Notes under the pieces: generated by a model | Database searches by the model: none | Seen by the model: only the letters and a program-made list of their open reading frames with translations | Told to the model about the DNA's origin: nothing | Assembly (NCBI GenBank): GCA_020796225.1 | Contig: CM036767.1 | Span: 17,018,427 to 17,082,426 of the forward strand | DNA from: Arion vulgaris | Lineage: Eukaryota > Mollusca > Gastropoda > Stylommatophora > Arionidae | Direction of reading: 5' to 3' | Length of the DNA stretch: 64,000 nucleotides | Position numbers and translations under genes: made by a program | In this document: piece after piece, positions 30,101-42,100 of the stretch | How the letters are laid out: every line of letters begins with the position of its first letter | Numbering within the stretch: the stretch's first letter is position 1

Positions 30101-33100
30101 CAGTAAATTAGTGCTGTCTCTTCTGCCTGGAGTGAATGATCACACACAAGGTAGTACCGTAGTCCAGTCCTACAGACCTGGAGGTATGTGTCACACACAA
30201 GTACAGTAGCTGTCCTTCTGAGCCTGGAGTGTAGTGTCACACAAAGTGTAACTGTCCTTCTAAAGCCTGATTGTTGTGTCACACTAAAGTATTGGTAGAC
30301 TGTCAATTCTAGCATGGAGGTATGTGTCACACAAGTTTACTTAGTAGCTGTCCTTGTCAAGCCTGGATGTATTGCATACACAAGTACTAGTAGCTGTCCT
30401 CAGTACCTGGAGTGTATGTCAACAATACATTAGTAGCGTACTTCTGCCTGGAGTGATGCGTCACACCAAGTTGACAGTTGTGCTGTCCATTCTTGCCTGG
30501 TGATATGTATCACACTTTCAGTAGCTGTCCTTCTATACTTCAGTGTTGTATCACCAGAGTTCTAGTAGCTGTCTTCTAGCTAGTGTTGTTACCATGAGCT
30601 TGCCTTAGTAGTGTCCTTCTGGCCTGGAGTGATGTGTCTGCAAGTGCTTGTACTGTCCTTACACTGGGTGATGTACACACAATTTAATATGTAGTTGTCC
30701 TTCTGCTGGGTGTATGTTGTCCAGAATGATACTTGTATATGCTCTCCTTTAGCCTGGCAGTGTATTGTACTACTAATGATTGTAATCATCCTTCTGCCTG
30801 GAGTGTAGTAATGCACCAAGTGCTTATCTGCCTCCTTGACTAGCCTGTAGTTATGTGTCACACTAACAAGTTAGTAGCTGTCCTTTGCCTGGGTGTAGTC
30901 ATTTTGTTTAACGTGACTCAGAGATTACTGTTATAGCTGTACTGCTCTACCTGATGTGTATAGTCATACAAATGTACTTAAAGTACAACGTCCTTCGCCT
31001 GAGTGGCATTTGCATCACGACCAAGTAAAACTGTAAGCTTCCTTCTAGCTCTTGATGTATGGCACAGCATCATTAATAGTCCTGTCGCATTATAGGCCTG
31101 AATGTATGATTGCCACTGAAATTGTCTTAGTAGTGTCCTTCTTGTATGTTGGTGCCTATAACACAAGTGCTTAGGAGCTAGATACTTCTAGCCTGAGGAT
31201 GACACACAATCTGTTGCTGTCTTCTACATCGCAGTGTATGTGTAAACTAGAATGACTAATGCTATCCAGTTCATTAGTTAAAGTAAAGAAGTTAATTGCT
31301 AAGATCATGATAATGTAGCTAGTAGCTGTCCTTATGTCTGGAGTGTAATGTTACATAAATGTTACAGTTATGTCCGTTAATGCTGAGTTATGTTACAAGA
31401 AATGTAGTTAAATTAGCTGATTTCAGCTGGATGTATGTGTCAATCAAATTAATTAGTAGTTGATTTCTCTAGTCTGGATGTATGTTATTAACATGCTTAG
31501 TATCTTTTAGCGAGTTATGTGTCACATAATACTAGTACTTTTCCTTCTAGCCTGGAGTGTTGTGTCCACCAGAAGATCTAGTAGCTGTCCTTCTAGCCTG
31601 GATCGTATGTTGTCACACACGTAAGTACTGATATGTGTCCTTCCTAGCATGGAGTGTATGATGTCACACACAGTATGGAGCTGTCCTTCGCCTGGAGTGT
31701 AGTGTCCACACAAGGTAGTGCTGTCTTCTAAGCTTGAGTTGTAATGTGTCACAACAAAGTGTCTTCATAGCTGTCCTTCTAGGCCTGGAGTGTATGTGTC
31801 ACACCAAGTGCTTGAGGTAGCTGTCCTTCTAGACCTGAGTGTATGTATCACACAATGTACTGAGCTGTCCTTCTATACTGGAGTGTATGTATCACACACA
31901 AGTACTTAGTAGCTGTCCTTCTAGCCTGGAGTGTATGTGTATCACACAAGCACTAGTAGCTGTCCTTCTAGCCTGGAGTGTTTGTGTCACACACAAGTAC
32001 TTAGTAGCTGTCCTTCTAGCCTGGAGTGTATGTATCACACACAAGTACTTAGTAGCTGTCCTTCTAGCCTGGAGTGTATGTGTCACACAGTGCTAGTAGC
32101 TGTCCTTCTGGCCTGAGTGTGTGTCACACACAGTACTTAGTAGCTGTCCTTCTGGCCTGGGTGTATGTGTCAACACAAGTACTTAGTAGCTGTCCTTCTA
32201 GCCTGGAGTGTATGTATCACACACAAGTACTTAGTAGCTGTAATTCTAGCCTGGAGTGTATGTATCACACACAAGTACTTAGTAGCTGTCCTTCTGCCTA
32301 AGGTGTGTGTCACACTAAGTACTTAGTAGCTGTCATATGAGCCTGGGTGTATGTGTCCACAAATGTGCTTAGTAGTTGTCCTTCTGGCCTGGAGTGTATG
32401 TATCACACAAATGTGCTTAGTAGCTGTCCTTCTAGCCTGGAGTGTATGTGTCACACAAGTACTTAGTAGCCGTCCTTCTAGCCTGGAGTGCATGTATCAC
32501 ACACAAGTACTTAGTAGCTGTCCTTCTAGCCTGGAGTGTATGTCTCACACACAAGTACTTAGTAGCCGTCCTTCTCGCCTGGAGTGTATGTATCACACAA
32601 ATGTACTTAGTAGCTGTCCTTCTAGCCTGGAGTGTATGTGTCACACACAAGTACTTAGTAGCTGTCCTTCAGCCTGGAGTGTATGTGTCACACACAAGTA
32701 CTTAGTAGCGGTCCTTCTAGCCTGGAGTGTATGTGTCACTAAAGTACTTAGTGCCGTCCTTCAGCCTGGAGTGCATGTATCACACAGAAGTACTTAGTAG
32801 CTGTCCTTCTAGCCTGGAGTGTATGTATCACACACAAGTACTTAGTAGCTGTCCTTCTAGCCTGGAGTGTATGTGTCACACAAAGTGCTTAGTAGCTGTC
32901 CTTCCTAGCCTGGTGATGTGTCACAAGTACTTAGTAAGCCGTCCTTCTAGCCTGGAGTGTATGTATCACACAAGTCTTAGTAGCTGTCCTTCTGCCTGGA
33001 GTGTATGTATCACACAAATGTGCTTAGTAGCCGTCCTTCTAGCCTGGAGTGTATGTGTGCACACACAAGTACTTAGTAGCTGTCCTTCTAGCCTGGGTGT

Positions 33101-36100
33101 ATGTGTCACACAAATGTACTTAGTAGTTGTCCTTCTAGCCTGGAGTGTATGTATCACACAATGTGCTTGTGCGTCCTTCTAGCCTGGAGTGTATTGTCAC
33201 ACACAGTACTTAGTTGCTGTCCTTCTAGCCTGGAGTGTATGTGTCAGACACAAGTACTTAGTAGCTGTCCTTCTAGCCTGGAGTGTATGTATCACACAAT
33301 GTACTTAGTAGCCGTCCTTCTAGACTGGAGTGTATGTATCACACACAAGTACTTAGTAGCTGTCCTTCTAGCCTGGAGTGTATGTGTCACACAAGATTAG
33401 TAGCTGTCCTTCTAGCCTGGAGTGTATTGTCACACACAAGTGCTTAGTAGCTGTCCTTCTAGGCCTGGAGTGTATGTATCACACACGAGTACTTAGTAGC
33501 TGTCCTTCTAGCCTGGAGTGTATGTGTCACACACAGTCTAGTAGCTGTCCTTCTAGCCTGGAGTGTATGTGTCACACAAGTACTTAGTAGCTGTCCTTCT
33601 AGCCTGGAGTGTATGTGTCACACACAAGATCTTAGTAGCTGTCCTTCTAGCCTGGAGTGTATGTCACACACAAGTGCTTAGTAGCTGTAATTCTAGCCTG
33701 GAGTGTATGTATCACACAAATGTACTTAGTAGCCGTTCTTCTAGCCTGGAGTGTATGTGTCACACAAGTGCTTAGTAGCTGTCCTTCTAGCCTGGAGTGT
33801 ATGTGTCACACAAATGTCTTACGTAGTTGCCTTCTAGACTGGAGTGTATGTATCACACAAATGTCTTAGTAGCCGTCCTTCTGGCCTGGAGTGTATGTGT
33901 CACACACAGAGTACTTAGTAGCTGTCCTTCTAGCCTGGAGTGTATGTGTCACACACAAGTACTTAGTAGCTGTCCTTCTAGCCTGGAGTGTATGTATCAC
34001 ACAAATGTACTTAATAGCCGTCCTTCTAGCCTGGAGTGTATGTGTCACACACAAGTACTTAGTAGCTGTCCTTCTAGCCTGGAGTGTATGTGTCACATAC
34101 AAGTACTTAGTAGCTGTCCTTCTAGCCTGAGTGTATATCACACAAATGTACTTAGTAGCTGTCCTTCTAGCCTGGAGTGTATGTATCACACACAAGTACT
34201 TAGTAGCTGTCCTTCTAGCCTGGAGTGTATGTGTCACACAAAGTGCTAGTAGCTGTCCTTCTGGCTTGCAGTGTATGTGTCACACAATGTACTTAGTAGC
34301 TGTCCTTCTAGCTTGTAGTGTATGTGTCACACAAATGTACTTAGTAGCTGTCCTTCTAGTCTGGAGTATGTGTGTCCACAAATGTAGTAGCTGTCCTTCT
34401 AGCCTGGAGTGTATGTGTCACACAAGTAGCTGTCCTTCTGCCTGGGTGTATGTGTCACAAAGTACTTAGTAGTTGTTCTTCTAGTCTGGAGTGTATGTGT
34501 CACACACAAGTACTTAGTAGCTGTCCTTCTCGCCTGGAGTGTATGTGTCACACACAAGTACTTAGTAGCTGTCCTTCTAGCCTGGAGTGTATGTGTCACA
34601 CACAAGTACTTAGTAGCTGTCCTTCTAGCCTGGAGTGTATGTGTCACACAATGTACTTAGTAGCTGTCCTTCTAGACTGGAGTGTATGTATCACACACAA
34701 GTACTTAGTAGCTGTCCTTCTAGCCTGGAGTGTATGTGTCACACACAAGTACTTAGTAGCTGTCCTTCTAGCCTGGAGTGTATGTGTCACACAAGTACTT
34801 AGTAGCTGTCCTTCTAGCCTGGAGTGTATGTATCACACAATGTACTTAGTAGCTGTCCTTCTAGCCTGGATAGTATGTGTCACACACAAGTACTTAGTAG
34901 CTGTCCTTCTAGCCTGGAGTGTGCATGTATCACACACAGTACTTAGTAGCTGTCCTTCTAGCCTGGGTGTATGTGTCACACACAAGTACTTAGTAGCTGT
35001 CCTTCTAGCCTGGAGTGTATGTGTCACACACAAGTACTTAGTAGCTGTCCTTCTAGCCTGGAGTGTATGTATCACACACAAGTACTTAGTAGTTGTTCTT
35101 CTAGTCTGGATTGTATGTTACACACAAGTAGCTTAGTAGCTGTCCTTCTAGCCTGGAGTGTATGTGTCACACAAGTACTTAGTAGCTGTCCTTCTAGCCT
35201 GGAGTGTATGTATCACACACAAGTACTTAGTAGCTGTCCTTCTAGCATGGGTGTATGTGTACCTAAATACTAGTAGCTGTCCTTCTGGCCTGGAGTGTAT
35301 GTGTCACACACAAGTACTTAGTAGCTGTCCTTCTAGCCTGGAGTGTATGTGTCACACACAAGTACTTAGTAGCTGTCCTTCTAGCCTGAGTGTATGTGTC
35401 ACACACAAGTCTTAGTAGCTGTCCTTCTGGCCTGGAGTGTATGTATCACACATGTACTTAGTAGCTGTCCTTCTATCTGGAGTGTATGTATCACACACAA
35501 GTACTAGTAGCTGTCCTTCTGGCCTGGAGTGTATGTGTCACACACAAGCACTTAGTAGCTGTCCTTCTAGCCTGGAGTGTTTGTGTCACACACAAGTACT
35601 TAGTAGCTGTCCTTCTAGCCTGGAGTGTATGTATCACACACAAGTACTTAGTAGCTGTCCTTCTAGCCTGGAGTGTATGTGTCACACACAAGTCCTTAGT
35701 AGCTGTCCTTCTAGCCTGGAGTGTATGTGTCACACACAAGTACTTAGTAGCTGTCCTTCTAGCCTGGAGTGTATGTGTCACACACAAGTACTTAGTAGCC
35801 GTCCTTCTAGCCTGGAGTGTATGTGTCACACACAAGTACTTAGTAGCTGTCCTTCTAGCCTGGAGTGTATGTGTCACACAAGTACTTAGTAGCTGTCCTT
35901 CTAGCCTGGAGTGTATGTATCACAAATGTACTTAATAGCCGTCCTTCTAGCCTGGAGTGTATGTGTCACACACAAGTACTTAGTAGCTGTCCTTCTAGCC
36001 TGGAGTGTATGTGTCACATACAAGTACTTAGTAGCTGTCCTTCTAGCCTGGAGTGTATGTATCACACAAATGTACTTAGTAGCTGTCCTTCTAGCCTGGA

Positions 36101-39100
36101 GTGTATGTATACACACAAGACTTAGTAGCTGTCCTTCTAGCCTGGAGTGTATGTGTCACACACAAGTACGTAGTAGCTGTCCTTCTAGCTTGCAGTGTAT
36201 GTGTCACACAAATGTACTTAGTAGCTGTCCTTCTAGCTTGTAGTGTATGTGTCACACAAATGTCTTAGCTAGCTGTCCTTCTAGTCTGGAGTGTATGTGT
36301 CACACAAATGTGCTAGTAGCTGTCCTTCTGCCTGGAGTGTATGTGTCACACAAATGTACTTAGTAGCTGTCCTTCTAGCCTGGAGTGTATGTGTCACACA
36401 AAGTACTTAGTAGTTGTTCTTCTAGTCTGGAGTGTATGTGTCACACACAAGTACTTAGTAGCTGTCCTTCTAGCCTGGAGTGTATGTGTCACACACAAAT
36501 GTACTTAGTAGCTGTCCTTCTAGCCTGGAGTGTATGTGTCACACACAAGTACTTAGTAGCTGTCCTTCTCGCCTGGAGTGTATGTGTCACACACAGAAGT
36601 ACTTAAAGTAGCTGTCCTTCTAGCATGGAGTGTATGTGTCACACACAAGTACTTAGTAGCTGTCCTTCTAGCCTGGAGTGTATGTGTCACACACAAGTAC
36701 TTAGTAGCTGTCCTTCTAGCCTGGAGTGTATGTGTCACACACAAGTCCTTAGTAGCTGTCCTTCTAGCCTGGAGTGTATGTGTCACACACAAGTACTTAG
36801 TAGCTGTCCTTCTAGCCTCGGAGTGTATGTATCACACAATGTACTTAGTAGCTGTCCTTCTATACTGGAGTGTATGTATCACACAAGTCTAGTAGCTGTC
36901 CTTCTAGCCTGGGTGTATGTGTCACACAAAGCACTTAGTAGCTGTCCTTCTGGCCTGGAGTGTTTGTGTCACACACAAGTGCTTAGTAGCTGTCCTTCTA
37001 GCCTGGGTGTATGTATCACACACAGTGCTTGTAGCTGTCCTTCTAGCCTGGAGTGTATGTGTCACACAAGTGCTAGTAGCTGTCCTTCTAGCCTGGAGTG
37101 TATGTGTCACACACAAGTACTTAGTAGCTGTCCTTCTAGCCTGGAGTGTATGTGTCACACACAAGTACTTAGTAGCTGTCCTTCTAGCCTGGAGTGTATG
37201 TATCACACACAAGTACTTAGTAGCTGTAATTCTAGCCTGGAGTGTATGTATCACACACAAGTGCTAGTAGCTGTCCTTCTAGCCTGAGTGTATGTGTCAC
37301 ACACAAGTACTTAGTAGCTGTCCTTATAGCCTGGAGTGTATGTGTCACCAAATGTATTAGTAGTTGTCCTTCTGCCTGGAGTGTATGTATCACACAAATG
37401 TACTTAGTAGCTGTCCTTCTAGCCTGGAGTGTATGTGTCACACAAGTGCTAGTAGCTGTCCTTCTAGCCTGGAGTGTATGTATCACACAAATGTGCTTAG
37501 TAGTCGTCCTTCTAGCCTGGAGTGTATGTGTCACACACAAGTACTTAGTAGCTGTCCTTCTAGCCTGGAGTGTATGTGTCACACACAGTACTAGTAGCTG
37601 TCCTTCTAGCCTGGAGTATATGTGTCACACACAAGTACTTAGAAGCTGTCCTTCTAGCTTGCAGTGTATGTGTCACACAAATGTACTTAGTAGCTGTCCT
37701 TCTAGCTTGTAGTGTATGTGTCACACAAATGTACTTAGTAGTTGTCCTTCTAGTCTGGAGTGTATGTGTCACACAAATGTACTTAGTAGCTGTCCTTCTA
37801 GCCTGGAGTGTATGTGTCACACAAATGTACTTAGTAGTTGTCCTTCTAGCCTGGAGTGTATGTATCACAAATGTCTTAGTAGCCGTCCTATGCCTGGAGT
37901 GTATGTGTCACACACAAGTACTTAGTAGCTGTCCTTCTAGCCTGGAGTGTATGTGTCACACAAATGTACTTAGTAGTTGTCCTTCTAGCCTGGAGTGTAT
38001 GTATCACACAAATGTACTTAGTAGCCGTCCTTCTAGCCTGGAGTGTATGTGTCACACAAATGTACTTAGTAGTTGTCCTTCTAGCCTGGAGTGTATGTAT
38101 CACACAAATGTCCTTAGTAGCCGTCCTTCTGCCTGGAGTGTATGTGTCACACACAAGTACTTAGTAGCTGTCCTTCTAGCCTGGAGTGTATGTATCACAC
38201 AAATGTGTAGTAGCCGTCCTTCTGCCTGGAGTGTATGTGTCACACACAAGTACTTAGTAGCTGTCCTTCTAGCCTGGGTGTATGTGTCACACACAAGTAC
38301 TTAGTAGCTGTCCTTCTAGCCTGGAGTATATGTGTCACACACAAGTACTTAGTAGCTGTCCTTCTAGCTTGCAGTGTATGTGTCACACAAATGTACTTAG
38401 TAGCTGTCCTTCTAGCTTGTAGTGTATGTGTCACACAAATGTGTGAGTAGCTGTCCTTCTAGTCTGAGTGTATGTCACACAAATGTCTTGTAGCTGTCCT
38501 TCTAGACTGGAGTGTATGTGTCACACAAATGTAGCTTATGTGTCCTTCTAGCCTGGAGTGTATGTGTCACACAAATGTCATAGTAGCCGTCCTTCTAGCC
38601 TGGAGTGTATGTGTCACACAAAGTACTTAGTAGTTGTTCTTCTAGTCTGGAGTGTATGTGTCACACAAGTACTTAGTAGCTGTCCTTCTAGCCTGGAGTG
38701 TATGTGTCACACACAGTGCTTAGTAGTGTCCTTCTAGCCTGGAGTGTATGTGTCACACACGAAGTAGCTTAGTAGCTGTCCTTCTAGCCTGGAGTGTATG
38801 TGTCACACACAAGTACTTAGTAGCTGTCCTTCTAGCCTGGAGTGTATGTGTCACACAAGTACTTAGTAGCTGTCCTTCTAGCCTGGAGTGTATGTATCAC
38901 ACAATGTACTTAGTAGCTGTCCTTCTAGCCTGGAGTGTATGTATCACACAATGTACTTAGTAGCCGTCCTTCTAGACTGGAGTGTATGTATCACACACAA
39001 GTACTTAGTAGCTGTCCTTCTAGCCTGGAGTGTATGTATCACACACAAGTACTTAGTCGCTGTCCTTCTAGTCTGGAGTGTATGTGTCACACAAATGTAC

Positions 39101-42100
39101 TTAGTAGCTGTCCTTCTAGCCTGGAGTGTATGTGTCACACAAATGTACTTAGTAGCTGTCCTTCTAGCCTGGAGTGTATGTGTCACACAAATGTACTTAG
39201 TAGCCGTCCTTCTAGCCTGGAGTGTATGTGTCACACAAAGTACTTAGTAATTGTTCTTCTAGTCTGGAGTGTATGTGTCACACACAAGTACTTAGTAGCT
39301 GTCCTTATAGCCTGGAGTGTATGTGTCACACAAATGTACTTAGTAGTTGTCCTTCTAGCCTGGAGTGTATGTATCACACAAATGTCCTTAGTAGCCGTCC
39401 TTATAGCCTGGAGTGTATGTGTCACACACAAGTACTTAGTAGCTGTCCTTCTAGCCTGGAGTGTATGTGTCACACAAATGTACTTAGTAGTTGTCCTTCT
39501 AGCCTGGAGTGTATGTATCACACACAAGTACTTAGTAGCTGTCCTTCTACCTGGGTGTATGTGTCCACACAGAAGTACTTAGTAGCTGTCCTTCTGGCCT
39601 GGAGTGTGTGTCACACACAAGTGCTTAGTAGCTGTCCTTCTGGCCTGGAGTGTATGTGTCACACACAAGTACTTAGTAGCTGTCCTTCTAGCCTGAGTGT
39701 ATGTATCACACAAGTACTTAGTAGCTGTAATTCTAGCCTGGGTGTATGTATCACACACAGTACTTAGTAGCTGTCCTTCTAGCCTGGAGTGTATGTGTCC
39801 ACACAAGTACTTAGTAGCTGTCCATATAGCCTGGTGTATGTGTCACACAAATGTACTTAGTAGTTGTCCTTCTAGCCTGGAGTGTATGTATCACACAAAT
39901 GTACTTAGTAGCTGTCCTTCTGGCCTGGGTGTATGTGTCACACACAAGCTGTAGTAGCTGTCCTTCTGGCCTGGAGTGTATGTATCACACAAATGCTGTA
40001 GTAGCCGTCCTTCTAGCCTGGAGTGTATGTGTCACACACAAGTACTTAGTAGCTGTCCTTCTAGCCTGGAGTGTATGTGTACACACAAGTACTTAGTAGC
40101 TGTCCTTCTAGCCTGGGTATATGTGTCACACACAAGTACTTAGAAGCTGTCCTTCTAGCTTGCAGTGTATGTGTCACACAAATGTACTTAGTAGCTGTCC
40201 TTCTAGCTTGTAGTGTATGTGTCACACAAATGTAGTAGTAGTTGTCCTTCTGAGTCTGGAGTGTATGTGTCACACAAATGTTAGTAGCTGTCCTTCTAGC
40301 CTGGAGTGTATGTGTCACACAAATGTACTTAGTAGTTGTCCTTCTAGCCTGGAGTGTATGTATCACACAAATGTACTTAGTAGCGTCCTTATAGCCTGGA
40401 GTGTATGTGTCACACAGAGTGTAGTAGCTGTCCTTCTAGCCTGGAGTGTATGTGTCACACAAATGTACTTAGTAGTTGTCCTTCTAGCCTGGAGTGTATG
40501 TATCACACAAATGTGCTAGTAGCCGTCCTTCTAGCCTGGGTGTATGTGTCACACAAATGTGCTAGTAGTTGTCCTTCTAGCCTGGAGTGTATGTATCACA
40601 CAAATGTACTTAGTAGCCGTCCTTCTGGCCTGGGTGTATGTGTCACACACAGTAGCTTAGTAGCTGTCCTTCTAGCCTGGGTGTATGTATCACACAAATG
40701 TACTAGTAGCCGTCCTTCTAGCCTGGAGTGTATGTTCACACACAGTACTTAGTAGCTGTCCTTCTAGCCTGGAGTGTTGTATGTCACACACAAGTCTTAG
40801 TAGCTGTCCTTCTAGCCTGGAGTATATGTGTCACACACAAGTACTTAGTAGCTGTCCTTCTAGCTTGCAGTGTATGTGTCACACAAATGTACTTAGTAGC
40901 TGTCCTTCTAGCTTGTAGTGTATGTGTCACACAAATGTATGTAGTAGCTGTCCTTCTAGTCTGGAGTGTATGTGTCACAAATGTACTAGTAGCTGTCCTT
41001 CTAGACTGGAGTGTATGTGTCACACAAATGTACTTAGTAGCTGTCCTTCTAGCCTGGAGTGTATGTGTCACACAAATGTACTTAGTAGCCGTCCTTCTAG
41101 CCTGGAGTGTATGTGTCACACAGTACTTATAGTTGTTCTTCTAGTCTGGAGTGTATGTGTCACACACAAGTGCTAGTGCTGTCCTTCTAGCCTGGGTGTA
41201 GTGTCACCACTAGTACTTAGTAGCTGTCCTTCTAGCCTGGAGTGTATGTGTCACACACAAGTACGTAGTAGCTGTCCTTCTAGCCTGGAGTGTATGTGTC
41301 ACACACAAGTACTTAGTAGCTGTCCTTCTAGCCTGGAGTGTATGTGTCACACACAAGTCTTAGTACTGTCCTTCTAGCCTGGAGTGTATGTATCACACAA
41401 TGTGTAGTAGCTGTCCTTCTAGCCTGGGTGTATGTATCACACAATGTAGCTTAGTAGCCGTCCTTCTAGACTGGAGTGTATGTATCACACAAGTGACTTA
41501 GTAGCTGTCCTTCTAGCCTGGAGTGTATGATCACACAAAGTACTTAGTCCTGTCCTTCTAGTCTGGAGTGTATGTGTCACCAAATGTACTTAGTAGCTGT
41601 CCTTCTAGCCTGGAGTGTATGTGTCCACACAAATGTAGTAGTAGCTGTCCTTCTGCCTGGGTGTATGTGTCACACAAATGTCTTAGTAGCCGTCCTTCTA
41701 GCCTGGAGTGTATGTGTCACTAAAGTTTAGTAATTGTTCTTCTAGTCTGGAGTGTATGTGTCAACACAAGTGCTTAGTAGCTGTCCTTATAGCCTGGAGT
41801 GTATGTGTCACACAAATGTACTTAGTAGTTGTCCTTCTAGCCTGGAGTGTATGTATCACACAAATGTCCTTAGTAGCCGTCCTTATAGCCTGGAGTGTAT
41901 GTGTCACACACTAAGTGCTAGTAGCTGTCCTTCTAGCCTGGAGTGTATGTACTACAAATGTGTAGTAGTTGTCCTTCTGCCTGGGTGTATGTATCACACA
42001 AATGTATAGAGCCGTCCTTCTGGCCTGGAGTGTATGTGTCACACAAATGTACTTAGTAGTTGTCCTTCTAGCCTGGAGTGTATGTATCACACAATGTACT

